Shown here: one piece after another, positions 18,106 through 26,749 of the stretch
Numbering within the stretch: the first letter of the stretch is position 1
Layout: each line of letters starts with the position of its first letter
DNA from: CAKVON01 sp902475665
GTDB lineage: Bacteria; Actinomycetota; Coriobacteriia; Coriobacteriales; Atopobiaceae
Assembly: GCA_036321795.1 (NCBI GenBank)
Contig: JAWQCY010000002.1
Span: 124,001-188,000, forward strand
Length of the DNA stretch: 64,000 nucleotides
Direction of reading: 5' to 3'
Translations under genes and position numbers: made by a program
Notes under the pieces: model-generated
Told to the model about the DNA's origin: nothing
Database searches by the model: none
Seen by the model: only the letters and a program-made list of their open reading frames with translations

Positions 18106-18909
18106 TTAGGCCATCTGGCGGTTGCGCTCGGCGCAGGACAGCATCGCGTCGATCACGGTCGCGCGGAGGCCGCCGCGCTCGAGCTCGGCCACGGCCTCGA
18201 TCGTGGTACCCGCGGGCGAGCAGACCATGTCCTTCAGGACCGCGGGGTGCGTGCCCGTCTGCTGCAGGTACTTGGCGGTGCCCAGGACGGCCTGCTCGGC
18301 CATGGCGTAGGCCTGGGCGCGCGGCATGCCCTCGATGACCGCTGCATCGGCCATGGCCTCGATGAACATGCAGACATAGGCGGGCGCCGAGCCGGAGACG
18401 GCGATCACGGCGTCCATAAGGTGCTCGGGGATGAACTCGGCCTTGCCGAAGGCGCAGACCAGCTCGCGGGCGAGCTCGCGCTCGTCGTCGGACACGTTGG
18501 GGTTGGGGCACAGAGCGCTCATCGACTCCCCCACCATCGCGGCGAGGTTGGGCATGACGCGGACGATCTTGCGGTCGGAGCCCAGAAGGCCCTCGAGTCG
18601 CTCCAGCGAGACTCCGGCCGCGATGGAGATGACCATGGCATCCTGCGGGACGTCCGCGGCAAACGCCTTGACCGCGGCGTCGAGGTACTGCGGCTTGACC
18701 GCGATGATCACGGTCTTGGCGCCGGCGACGGCCTCGGAGTTGTCGCAGGTGCCCGTGCAGCCAAGCTCGGCGGCAAGGCGCTGCTGGCTCTGCTGCGCGA
18801 CATCAGCGACAACGACGTCGGAGGCCGCGAAGAGCCCCGACCCCACGATGCCCTTGAGCATCGCGGTTCCCATGTTTCCGCACCCGATGAGTGCCAGCTG
18901 CTTGGACAT
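18106..18909 (-). CDS. proC: Pyrroline-5-carboxylate reductase
   Basis: A 267-residue ProC catalysing the last step of proline synthesis (P5C + NAD(P)H to proline). It begins with the Rossmann motif LALIGCGNMGTAMLKGI and contains VIIAVKPQYLD, RVMPNLAAMVGE and the C-terminal signature block around VLKDMVCSPAGTTIEA. ATG 18909 is preceded by AAAGGA; the longer frame upstream is not needed. Stand-alone gene. Confidence 0.95.
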   Translation of the reverse strand: MSKQLALIGCGNMGTAMLKGIVGSGLFAASDVVVADVAQQSQQRLAAELGCTGTCDNSEAVAGAKTVIIAVKPQYLDAAVKAFAADVPQDAMVISIAAGVSLERLEGLLGSDRKIVRVMPNLAAMVGESMSALCPNPNVSDDERELARELVCAFGKAEFIPEHLMDAVIAVSGSAPAYVCMFIEAMADAAVIEGMPRAQAYAMAEQAVLGTAKYLQQTGTHPAVLKDMVCSPAGTTIEAVAELERGGLRATVIDAMLSCAERNRQMA

Positions 18910-19009
18910 GCGCGTTCCTTTCCCTCTCCGGGCGAGAAGGACGTCGGACACGTCCCGCATCGCGACCCGGCTCACGTTTGCGTATCCGTCGAATTCTAGA
19001 ACGATGTGG

Positions 19010-19420
19010 CTACGAGCGCACCTCGAACTTCTCGGCACACTTGGGGCACGTCACACGGAGCTTGCCCTTGCCGCGGGGGACCCTGACCCTCTGGCCACAT
19101 CCCGGGCACTTGACGTGCTTGTACTGCCTGAGCTCGGCAAAGCCTGCCTTGGGGTTCTGGACCCAGACCCTGTTGGGGCCCAGCGCCTTGAGAAACGCCG
19201 AGTTCTCGCGGGTGCGGGCGGGGATGTTTCGCGACATCATGCGCCAGATCGCGTATGCCAGAAGGGCGAGCGCGAGCCAGCCGAGCCACCGGACGTGCGC
19301 GAACAGGTCGGCGACCAACACGACGACCGCGATGTTGGTCGAGGTTACGGCCAGCTCGTCGGGCCCCTGCCGACCCTTGAACGCGTCGCCCGTCTTGCGC
19401 TGCCAGTCCCGCTTGCCCAT
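19010..19420 (-). CDS. Small membrane protein with C-terminal zinc ribbon
   Basis: A 136-residue protein with two hydrophobic segments (about residues 25-55) and a C-terminal domain with two CxxC pairs, CPGCGQRVRVPRGKGKLRVT followed by CPKCAEKFEV, a zinc-ribbon of the MJ0042 type. ATG 19420 with GAAGGG upstream. Function unknown. Divergent from the B6 kinase gene. Confidence 0.65.
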   Translation of the reverse strand: MGKRDWQRKTGDAFKGRQGPDELAVTSTNIAVVVLVADLFAHVRWLGWLALALLAYAIWRMMSRNIPARTRENSAFLKALGPNRVWVQNPKAGFAELRQYKHVKCPGCGQRVRVPRGKGKLRVTCPKCAEKFEVRS

Positions 19421-19452
19421 GTCTGCCCTTCTCTTTGCGTGAGTCACGAACC

Positions 19453-19480
19453 TTGTATCTACCCGTTTGCGACGTATACT
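19453..19480 (+). promoter_or_regulatory. Probable sigma-70 promoter of the B6 kinase gene
   Basis: TTGTAT, 16 bp, TATACT, ending 35 bp before the ATG. Confidence 0.45.
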
Positions 19481-19515
19481 CGCACCGAAATGGGGCAACC
19501 CGACAGGGGGACACA

Positions 19516-20451
19516 ATGGACGACAAACCGCTCTTCCGGCGCGACGGAAACGTCATCCCGCGAGTCGCCGCCGTGCACGACCTGTGCGGCTACGGCAAGT
19601 GCTCGCTGGGCATCGCCATACCCGTGCTGTCTGCCGCAGGGATCGACGTCTGCGCCGTGCCAACGTCGCTCTTCTCGGCACACACCAAGTTCCCCGTGTT
19701 CCACATGCACGACACCACGCCCATACTCGACGCCTACCTGGACGCCTGGGCGGCCGAGGGCGTGGAGCTGGACGGCGTGTACTCGGGGTTCCTCGGCTCG
19801 GCGAGCCAGGTTGCCGCGATCAGGCGCATCTATCGCGAGCACGCGGGGGCGCTGCGCATCGTGGACCCGGTGATGGGCGACGGCGGCAGGAAGTACCCCA
19901 CCTACACCGACGAGCTGTGCGAGGCCACGCGCGCCCTGGTCGAGGGGGCCGACGTGCTCACGCCCAACCTGACCGAGGCCTCGATCCTCACGGGCATCCC
20001 CTACCGGGGCAAGGACGTCGACGACACGTACGTGGCCGACGCCTGCCGGCGCCTGTTAGACATGGGCGCCAAGGCCGTCGTGCTCAAAGGCATCGTCCGC
20101 TCCGCGCACAACGGCCCTGCTGCCGAGAAGGACCGCGAGCTCGCGGCGGCGTCCGGCGACGCCGAGCCCAACGACGGCCTCATCCGCAACTACGTCGCGA
20201 CCGCGGACGACCCGACCCCCGTCGAGGTGGCGTCGCCGCTTCTCCCCTACATGCTGCACGGCACGGGCGACCTGTTTGCCAGTGGCCTGGTCGCGGCGAT
20301 CTATGCCGAGAGGCCCCTCACGCAGGCCGCCGAGTTCGCGGGCAGGCTCGTGACCGACGCCATGCGTATCACCCCCGACCAGCCCGACTACCAGCTGCGC
20401 GGCGTAAGCTTCGAGACCGTGCTGTCCGACGTGACCGACCTGGTCCGTTAG
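19516..20451 (+). CDS. pdxY: Pyridoxal/pyridoxamine kinase
   Basis: A 311-residue PfkB/ribokinase-fold kinase of the PdxK/PdxY group, which phosphorylates B6 vitamers. Motifs: AAVHDLCGYGKCSL near the N-terminus, VPTSLFSAHT, VDPVMGDGG, TPNLTEASILTG and HGTGDLFASGLV, where GTGD is the anion hole and catalytic base. Between the two last motifs is a hydrophilic insertion AAEKDRELAAASGDAEPND, encoded by an exact copy of the dispersed motif plus flank. ATG 19516 follows GGGGGACACA. Confidence 0.88.
   Translation: MDDKPLFRRDGNVIPRVAAVHDLCGYGKCSLGIAIPVLSAAGIDVCAVPTSLFSAHTKFPVFHMHDTTPILDAYLDAWAAEGVELDGVYSGFLGSASQVAAIRRIYREHAGALRIVDPVMGDGGRKYPTYTDELCEATRALVEGADVLTPNLTEASILTGIPYRGKDVDDTYVADACRRLLDMGAKAVVLKGIVRSAHNGPAAEKDRELAAASGDAEPNDGLIRNYVATADDPTPVEVASPLLPYMLHGTGDLFASGLVAAIYAERPLTQAAEFAGRLVTDAMRITPDQPDYQLRGVSFETVLSDVTDLVR
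20121..20134 (+). repeat. Dispersed 14-mer, exact copy 2
   Basis: Inside the B6 kinase gene, in a surface-loop insertion absent from the usual family core. The match extends to 19 bp with copy 1. Confidence 0.7.
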
Positions 20452-20490
20452 GCCCACACCCCCATCGCGCCCGGGAAGCGCCTCGGGCGG

Positions 20491-21030
20491 CTACGCCCCG
20501 CGAACGTCGGACTCGCGAACCCACCCCAGCTCAGAGCACCCGTCGGCACTCGAGAGCTCGTAGGCTGGCTCGCCGTCCATCTCGCCCACCGCGCTCACCA
20601 CGCAGGGGGTGTCGCTGGCCTCGTCCACCACCAGGTCGCCGACCCCAAATCGGGCGACGGGCCCTGCCGACGCGGTACGCTCCGCCGCCTCGCGGGCGAT
20701 GCGGGCCTCCGCGGCGCGACCTGCCTCGCGCCCATATCGCTGCTGGTCGGACTGGTGGGTCAGGTGCCAGCCACCGCAGAAGTCGCACTTATAGATGAAG
20801 AGCGGCTCGCCTGCCGCCCGCTCGCGATGGCGCGCGACGGCGCGGGCCTGCTCGTAGGTAACGTAGCGACGCTTCTTCGCGCACGAGTTGGCCTCGCGCC
20901 ACATCCGCTCGTCGAGCAGGCGCTCGTGCAGGCGCTGCCTCGCTGCACGGTCGGCATGCGACTCGCGACTCAGCCTGAGGTCGGCGCGGTCGGACGCCGA
21001 GCCGCTCTCGTAACGCTTGGAGTTGGTCAT
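20491..21030 (-). CDS. Hypothetical protein with CxxCGGWH motif
   Basis: A 179-residue, strongly charged protein. The middle has YKCDFCGGWHLTHQ, a single Cys-Cys-His-type knuckle often seen in small phage or actinobacterial proteins, embedded in Arg/Ala-rich helices. The last 50 residues (VGDLVVDEASDTPCVVSAVG...) resemble a small beta-barrel. ATG 21030 with GAGAAGGG upstream. Function unknown. Confidence 0.6.
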   Translation of the reverse strand: MTNSKRYESGSASDRADLRLSRESHADRAARQRLHERLLDERMWREANSCAKKRRYVTYEQARAVARHRERAAGEPLFIYKCDFCGGWHLTHQSDQQRYGREAGRAAEARIAREAAERTASAGPVARFGVGDLVVDEASDTPCVVSAVGEMDGEPAYELSSADGCSELGWVRESDVRGA

Positions 21031-21106
21031 TCGTCGCCCTTCTCTCCCGTTTGCTGTCCCGACTACTTTCCCATCACTGCCCGCGAGTGTCGAGCGTCGC
21101 GTGCCC

Positions 21107-21123
21107 AATTAATGTCCGACCCC
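21107..21123 (-). repeat. 17-bp sequence shared with 36502-36518
   Basis: On the minus strand GGGGTCGGACATTAATT, identical to the plus-strand sequence at 36502-36518. It resembles an insertion-sequence end, but no transposase lies near either copy. Confidence 0.5.
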
Positions 21124-21201
21124 GTGCGTACCATCGCCCCAAAACACCACCGGTCCGCCGGCGCCAACCCGTAGGCGCCAGCGCGAGAGAAGGGGGTCAC
21201 G

Positions 21202-21537
21202 ATGTCCGAGCCCACAATCGTCTACACGCTGCACGAGCTCATCCAGGAAAATATCCGCAAGGTCCTTGTGGAATCGCTCCCCGAAGACGAGCGGCCCGAA
21301 CGGATTGAGTACGACGTCTGCCCTGGCGACCCCATGCTCGACGCCAGCACCGTCGACGTCATCGCGAACTTCTCGACCCCGAAGGCGGACTACACGCTCT
21401 CCTTCTCGCTGGTCACGATCGATTGGACCCGTTGCTGCTTTAAGAACGGGCAGTTTGAGATTCCCGACGCGCAGAGTCGCACCAGTGTTGAGGGAGTCGA
21501 GCTATCGAGGATTCCCCACGACCCGCACACGGCCTGA
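21202..21537 (+). CDS. Hypothetical protein, 111 residues
   Basis: ATG 21202 follows GAGAGAAGGGGGTCACG. The protein is acidic and soluble: an N-terminal helix (YTLHELIQENIRKVLVESL) and alternating strands with DWTRCCFKNGQF. No family recognised. It precedes a truncated MFS gene with about 95 bp between. Confidence 0.55.
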   Translation: MSEPTIVYTLHELIQENIRKVLVESLPEDERPERIEYDVCPGDPMLDASTVDVIANFSTPKADYTLSFSLVTIDWTRCCFKNGQFEIPDAQSRTSVEGVELSRIPHDPHTA

Positions 21538-21631
21538 TGGACGAGCCCCCAGCAGACGGCACACTGTCAGACCGGTCCTTCTCGGTAGACCCCGGGCCGC
21601 CAGATCTCGCCGCCGGCCAGCCTCTACCCTT

Positions 21632-22033
21632 GGAATCGGCCGCAAGAAGGTCACCCTCATGACCTCGGCGATCATGGTTGCCTGCCCCATTGTCCTGTGG
21701 CTCGCCCCAGGCTTCTCGCCCGCGCTCTACCTGGTGTTCCTTCTCATGGGCGTGACCCTGGGCGGAGTCGACCTGTGCGTCTACACCATGATTTTGGAGT
21801 GCTGCAGCTCCGACAACGTCGGCCGCTACTCGGGCTACTACTACACCGCGAGCATGGCCGCGCAGGTGGTCACCCCCATCCTGTCCGGCGTCGTCATGGA
21901 CGTGACGCCCGCCATGCTGTTCGCCTACATCGCCACGATGGGCGTCTTCATGCTGGCGAACGTCGCCGCCGCCAAGCACGGCGACGCCATCCTCATCGAC
22001 GAGGTCGCCCGTCGAAAGCAGCTCAACGCCTAG
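21632..22033 (+). pseudogene. C-terminal remnant of an MFS transporter
   Basis: A 133-codon frame ending at 22033 encodes a loop GIGRKKVTL, typical of the MFS intracellular motif, and four membrane helices (AIMVACPIVLWLAPGF, YLVFLLMGVTLGGVDL and others). It has no start codon in register and lacks the first eight helices. A one-mismatch copy of the dispersed motif (GGTCCTTCTCGGTA, 21574-21587) lies just before the break. An ATG at 21660 could start a 124-residue remnant, but a functional transporter is unlikely. Confidence 0.6.
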
Positions 22034-22073
22034 CCCATCCCACGCCCGTAACCCCGTCGCCCTCCTCACCCCC

Positions 22074-22092
22074 TGCCGAGAAGTACCGCGAG
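22074..22092 (+). repeat. Dispersed motif, one-mismatch extended copy
   Basis: TGCCGAGAAGTACCGCGAG, 40 bp after the MFS remnant and 22 bp before a terminator. It matches the 19-bp extended form with one change (T for G). Confidence 0.6.
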
Positions 22093-22113
22093 GTCGCAGA
22101 CCCAACGAACGAA

Positions 22114-22149
22114 GATGCCTCCCCGAGCTTGATAGCTCGGGGAGGCATC
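22114..22149. terminator. Bidirectional-looking terminator
   Basis: A perfect 15-bp stem (22114-22128, 22135-22149) with a 6-nt loop, between the MFS remnant and the convergent 679-residue gene. The minus-strand side has TTCGTTCGTT. Confidence 0.8.
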
Positions 22150-22204
22150 GCTTTAAGGCCTGGTTATCCTACCCGCACGAATCCTTCGTCAGAGAGCAAC
22201 GCAA

Positions 22205-24244
22205 TCAAAGCGCCACTCTCACGACCCTGTGCTCTGCCAGGCTGCTCATGCTGCCATGCACGAAGGTCGGCCTGTGCCAACGCATCTCCCTGTGCTGCGA
22301 GCCGCGCGGGCCGACCCACACGTATCCATAGTATCCGCGCCGGAAGTGCGACTTCTTCAGTCGTCCACGCGGGTGCGTCACCTGGCCACGCTGACGCTCC
22401 ACGATCACGTGCACACCCGTTTCGTAGTCGCCACCGCGCCGCGCACGCACCTCACCCGCAGACGCCCCAGACGCACGGAGGCCCGCCGCCGAGACGTCCC
22501 AACCACCGTTGGTCTTCCGCGTCGGCACGGGCGCTTTACGATGCACGACCTGCTCCGAGATCGCCTCGCAGTTGAGGTACATCATCAACTTGTGGGCGAC
22601 GTTTCTGGTGCGAATGCCAGGCACGATCCTATGTCCCGGCACGCGCGGGATATACACCACCCCGCTCGACACGCGGTCGGAACTCCCCACGGGCAAGCCC
22701 AAGCTGCGCCTGAACCCATCCGTCCGAAACACCGCCACGCCAAAGAAGTCGCGGTCGCCGTCGAGCCTGATAACCGCCATCGGAAACGGAAAGTTCAGCA
22801 TGTCGACACCGCTCTCGGTCACGCCCGGGTCCGACACGTCCACAAGCTCGGCACCCGCCACCTCGCGATACAGCGCCTCGTCAAACACCAGCAGGTCACC
22901 ACGGCTATGCATGATCTCGTACGCCACAAACCACGTCTCGCTCGCAGCATCGTCAGCACGCAGCGACACCGGCCTTGCCTGAGCCGCAGCCCACTCACGC
23001 AAGAGAGTCAGGTCAGCCGACATGGGCGTCGGAGCAGGCGTCGCCTTAGGTTGCGGAACCTCTTCCTGTACCACATCCTGCCGCACCGTCACTTCGCGTG
23101 GCACCTCTTCACGCGCTGACCTTTCTACGGACGGGTCCTTCTCTACATGCGAAGGGGCCACGCCAACGGCACCATCCGCCAGGGTGCTCGCGGCAACAGG
23201 CTCCACAGGCATCGCATCCGCGACGGTCTCTCGTGCGACAACCCCAGCAGCCGCCTCAACCTGCGTCACACGCTCCGCCGCCTCTTGTTCGGCCTCCTGG
23301 GCCCTCGCCCGCTCGATGCCATCGATGTTGCCAAGCTCGCTGTGAATCAACGCCTTTTGCATCTTGTCCAGCAGCGGATTGCCCATCGAACGTTTGAGGA
23401 TGTCCTTTCGCCCCTTAAACGAGAAGCCACGCGACACCGTCAGCTCGGGATCGTCGCTCAGCGCAATCCCCCACTCGTCCTTCGCGGTCATTCTGGAGAA
23501 GTACCCCAGAAACGCATGACCCGAGTCGTACACGCACACAACCTCGGTCGAGTCAAACTTCGGCACGGGCGAAGCCACAACCTCGGCCTTATCTGCCGAG
23601 AAGGACCCTTGGGTCGACTGCCCAGACATCCCCGCAGAGCCATCCGTCGACACTGCCTTTGGCGTTGAGGTCGGCCTACTCAGCTTCATCGTCTCCAGCT
23701 TGGGCGTGGGCCAGATCGATTCGGAGAGACTTGGCCGTTTCTTTCCCTTACGCCCCTGGCGCGCCTGACCGTCCTCAATCCGTGACTCGCCCGAAGTGGG
23801 GCGGGTCGTACGCAGATAGACCCCACCACCCTCCTCGTGGAACTTGCGCGGGTGGACGGGCGTATAGGCCTTACGGCTGGAACCCTTCTTCTGTTCGGCC
23901 TTTGCCCTCTCCGCCTTGGCCTTCTCCTCGACGGCAGCCTTCCGCTGCTCGGCATTCCCCTTGGCCCTCTCGATGGCCTCCGCACGTTCGCGTGCGAACC
24001 TCTCGGACGCCACAAATGGCTCGATACGATCGATCTCCTCGGAAACCTGGTCGCGCTGATAGTCCTTCAGCTCGTCGCTCTCCAACGAATGGCGCAGCCA
24101 GCCCTGTCGCTCCTCGACAGACAACGTGCCGTCAAGCTTATAAAAGCCGTAGACGCATGAGAGGTGCTCGCCGAACTGCTCGGTTGCCTCCTCTAACGGA
24201 AGGTATCCCACCAGGCGGTTCTGTGCGTCGGTCACGATTACCAT
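22205..24244 (-). CDS. Large protein of unknown function
   Basis: A 679-residue cytoplasmic protein I do not recognise. Residues 1-75 form an N-terminal domain (MVIVTDAQNRLVGYLPL...), followed by a long Glu/Lys/Arg coiled coil, a Pro/Ser linker, a second globular block (about 225-290, VVCVYDSGHAFLGYFSRM), another acidic linker and a C-terminal domain. The end has RGRLKKSHFRRGYYGYVW, WVGPRGS and MRWHRPTFVHG, a basic/aromatic pattern seen at the end of several plasmid and phage proteins. Starts 6 bp after the small upstream gene, with GGAGGT in the intervening stop region. The SADK stretch near residue 215 is encoded across an exact copy of the dispersed motif. Neighbour of a defence island; a role in defence is only suggested by position. 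Confidence 0.6.
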   Translation of the reverse strand: MVIVTDAQNRLVGYLPLEEATEQFGEHLSCVYGFYKLDGTLSVEERQGWLRHSLESDELKDYQRDQVSEEIDRIEPFVASERFARERAEAIERAKGNAEQRKAAVEEKAKAERAKAEQKKGSSRKAYTPVHPRKFHEEGGGVYLRTTRPTSGESRIEDGQARQGRKGKKRPSLSESIWPTPKLETMKLSRPTSTPKAVSTDGSAGMSGQSTQGSFSADKAEVVASPVPKFDSTEVVCVYDSGHAFLGYFSRMTAKDEWGIALSDDPELTVSRGFSFKGRKDILKRSMGNPLLDKMQKALIHSELGNIDGIERARAQEAEQEAAERVTQVEAAAGVVARETVADAMPVEPVAASTLADGAVGVAPSHVEKDPSVERSAREEVPREVTVRQDVVQEEVPQPKATPAPTPMSADLTLLREWAAAQARPVSLRADDAASETWFVAYEIMHSRGDLLVFDEALYREVAGAELVDVSDPGVTESGVDMLNFPFPMAVIRLDGDRDFFGVAVFRTDGFRRSLGLPVGSSDRVSSGVVYIPRVPGHRIVPGIRTRNVAHKLMMYLNCEAISEQVVHRKAPVPTRKTNGGWDVSAAGLRASGASAGEVRARRGGDYETGVHVIVERQRGQVTHPRGRLKKSHFRRGYYGYVWVGPRGSQHREMRWHRPTFVHGSMSSLAEHRVVRVAL
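23594..23607 (+). repeat. Dispersed 14-mer, exact copy 3
   Basis: Plus-strand orientation inside a minus-strand gene, within the low-complexity linker of the 679-residue protein. Here the motif is read in the opposite strand from copies 1 and 2. Confidence 0.7.
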
Positions 24245-24250
24245 GCGCGC

Positions 24251-24421
24251 CTACACCTCCGCGGCCAACTCCGCCTTGACCTTGGCGGCAAGCTCAGGCT
24301 CCTCGACCTTGATGCGGTCGATCTCCGATGTCCGCTGCATTCCAAGCCGCAGTTTCGACATGAGTTTATTTGCCCGTCGACTAAGCTCATACGCCCTCTG
24401 CTTTTCATAAGGCCTTGCCAT
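24251..24421 (-). CDS. Small helical protein, 56 residues
   Basis: MARPYEKQRAYELSRRANKL... is a single charged helical protein. ATG 24421 is chosen because GGAG lies seven bases upstream; an ATG 42 bases earlier has no ribosome site. Only 6 bp separate it from the 679-residue gene, so the two form a unit. Function unknown. Confidence 0.55.
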   Translation of the reverse strand: MARPYEKQRAYELSRRANKLMSKLRLGMQRTSEIDRIKVEEPELAAKVKAELAAEV

Positions 24422-24547
24422 CAATATCTCCAAAACGTCTCGCAGCACTAGGGTTTCAACCATACGCGTGATTGCCCGCCCACCAGGCCAGAAGCCATTT
24501 ACTGAAGACGACTAGAATGGCGACGTCAATTCAATGAAAGGGTGCAT

Positions 24548-26617
24548 ATGCGGCCAGAAGCAATCAAGCTCGTCGGACTACTCAAAGAGACGTCCGTTCA
24601 CTATGTGGTCCCCGTCTTCCAGAGGGCCTATGCATGGGAGGAGACGCACTGCGAGCAACTTTGGAACGACATTCTCTCCGTCGCCCATCGAAACGTTCCC
24701 ACGCACTTCACGGGATCGGTCGTCTTGGTTCAGGGCGACACGATGCGTTTCGAGAGCAAGACACCCTGTCTCATCATCGACGGGCAGCAACGACTCACCA
24801 CCGTTACGTTGCTCATCATTGCGCTTGCACGATACGCGCGAAGTCATAAAGATGCAGGCCTGCCTTTCTCGGACGATGAGATCATTGACGACCGATACCT
24901 TCTTGACAAGCGCAGGCGAGGCGACGATCGCTATGCCCTCACCCTGTCCCAGGGAGACCGCGACGTGCTGCGCGCCATCGAGGAGAACCTCGTCAATCCC
25001 GACGCACCTCTCCCCGCGGGCCCTTCTCGCCTAATTACCAACCTTTCCTTCTTCGAAAAGAGGCTTGCGGGCCTGAGGGACGTCGGCATGGTGTGGAACG
25101 GACTCAGAAGGCTGCAGGTCATCTCCATCTCGCTCTCACAGGGCATCGATGACCCGCAGCTTATCTTCGAGTCGATGAACTCGACGGGCAAGGACCTTGC
25201 CTCTTCCGACCTAATCCGCAACTTCGTTCTGATGCGCAAGCCCCAGCCCGAGCAGACGGAGCTATACGAGACCTACTGGCGTCCCATCGAAGAGACCCTT
25301 GGCGCGCAGACGTATGATAAGGTGTTCGACGAGTTCGTCCGTTGGTGGCTGACCTCCATCAAGGCCGAGGCGGTTTCTCGCAAGGACATCTATCAGACGT
25401 TCAAGAACTACGCCTTCGACAACGGCTTCGTTGACGAAGCTGATGGCATGGAGCGTCTGCTTAAGGACATGGGCCGCTATGCCACGTACTTCGCGAACAT
25501 CACCCAGGGGACCGAGAAGGACCCTGTGCTCAAAGAGGCTCTCCAGCGCGTCGACGAGCTAAACATCACGGTCTCCAGAGCTCTTCTGCTGTTCCTCTAT
25601 GACGCTCGCGATGCGGGCAGATTCTCTTCCGAGGACTTCACTTCCATGGCAAGGACGCTGGAGAGCTATATCATTCGCCGCATCGCCTGCTCCGACAGCG
25701 CAGGACTCAACAAGTTCTTCCCCACGCTAATCGGTCGCCTTAAAACCGAGGACGCTACGGGAGCTGATTTTGTAAAGACCTTCGAGACAATCCTTCTTGC
25801 AGAGACTGCCAAAACGACCTATTTCCCATCCGACGAGGAATTCAAGCAGCGCCTTGAGACCATGAACGTCTACACGTTCAAGATGGGTGGCCTGCTCCTC
25901 AAGCGCCTCGAAAACAGCTATCACCCCAAGGAGCCGCGTGCCTTCGCTGGCTACACGATCGAGCACATCATGCCTCAGAACGCCCTCAAGCATGCGGAAT
26001 GGCGTCGGATGATTGCCCCTGATGCCAATCAGCAGGAGCTCGAGGGCGTCTTCGAGAGACACCTGCACACCCTCGGAAACCTAACGCTGACGGCGTACAA
26101 CTCCGAGCTCTCGGACGCTACCTTCGCAGAGAAGCGCGAGCGTGCAGTAGGCGGCTACAACAACGACATCATCACCATCTCGCAGACACTCAGAGACATC
26201 GATGAGTGGACTCCCGCTAAGATCGAGGAACGCGGCGCCTACCTTGCCAAGAGAGCGGCCGAAATCTGGCCCAGGCCTTCCATTCCCGTCGAGGAGGTCT
26301 CTACGCGTCGCGGCAACTCCCGCACCGAAAGCACGCCCATGCCCAAGCTAAAAGACCTTGTGAGCAGCGGAGTCCTTCCCATTGGCTCGAAGCTCTACAG
26401 CGTTAGCCGTGATGCCCCTGGAACGGCAACAATCCTAGAAAACGGGAAGCTGAAGCTTGATGGCCTGGACGAGGTATTCTCGACGCTCAACAAGATGACG
26501 ACTCGAAACTTTGAGCGTGCGGGAAAGAAGAACGATCGAAACGCCTGGACCTGCTGGCGATACGACTCCCCCAACGGTCCTCTTCTTAAAGAGGTGAGGT
26601 CAAGTTCCGCCAGGTAA
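24548..26617 (+). CDS. GmrSD-type (DUF262/DUF1524) modification-dependent restriction protein with RAMA-like C-terminus
   Basis: A 689-residue single-chain protein. The N-terminal DUF262 half has PVFQRAYAWEE and DGQQRLTT (residues 78-85), the ParB-like NTPase signature of GmrS. The second half has the DUF1524 His-Me nuclease block YTIEHIMPQN (near 467) and HTLGNLTLTAYNSELSD. Residues about 597-688 form an extra module (LKDLVSSGVLPIGSKLYS ... GTATILENGKLKLDG) matching RAMA, a domain proposed to read modified bases. GmrSD proteins cleave glucosylated or otherwise modified phage DNA. ATG 24548 follows GAAAGGG. Divergent from the 56/679-residue unit; convergent with the type III R-M locus. Confidence 0.85.
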   Translation: MRPEAIKLVGLLKETSVHYVVPVFQRAYAWEETHCEQLWNDILSVAHRNVPTHFTGSVVLVQGDTMRFESKTPCLIIDGQQRLTTVTLLIIALARYARSHKDAGLPFSDDEIIDDRYLLDKRRRGDDRYALTLSQGDRDVLRAIEENLVNPDAPLPAGPSRLITNLSFFEKRLAGLRDVGMVWNGLRRLQVISISLSQGIDDPQLIFESMNSTGKDLASSDLIRNFVLMRKPQPEQTELYETYWRPIEETLGAQTYDKVFDEFVRWWLTSIKAEAVSRKDIYQTFKNYAFDNGFVDEADGMERLLKDMGRYATYFANITQGTEKDPVLKEALQRVDELNITVSRALLLFLYDARDAGRFSSEDFTSMARTLESYIIRRIACSDSAGLNKFFPTLIGRLKTEDATGADFVKTFETILLAETAKTTYFPSDEEFKQRLETMNVYTFKMGGLLLKRLENSYHPKEPRAFAGYTIEHIMPQNALKHAEWRRMIAPDANQQELEGVFERHLHTLGNLTLTAYNSELSDATFAEKRERAVGGYNNDIITISQTLRDIDEWTPAKIEERGAYLAKRAAEIWPRPSIPVEEVSTRRGNSRTESTPMPKLKDLVSSGVLPIGSKLYSVSRDAPGTATILENGKLKLDGLDEVFSTLNKMTTRNFERAGKKNDRNAWTCWRYDSPNGPLLKEVRSSSAR

Positions 26618-26749
26618 GCCAACCGAAAACAACAGCAAGCCATGGGCTAGAACAACAGCAGCGCGGCGCACGCCATAATTCAGACGTGCGCCGCGCTTCC
26701 CGTTATCGCTTCTCATTCGAACGACCGTAATTGCTTCCAGAAACTGCTT

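Noticed and set aside
25504..25517. GAGAAGGACC inside the GmrSD gene as another motif copy.
   Set aside because: It lacks the leading TGCC and encodes TEKDP in a regular helix; chance is sufficient.
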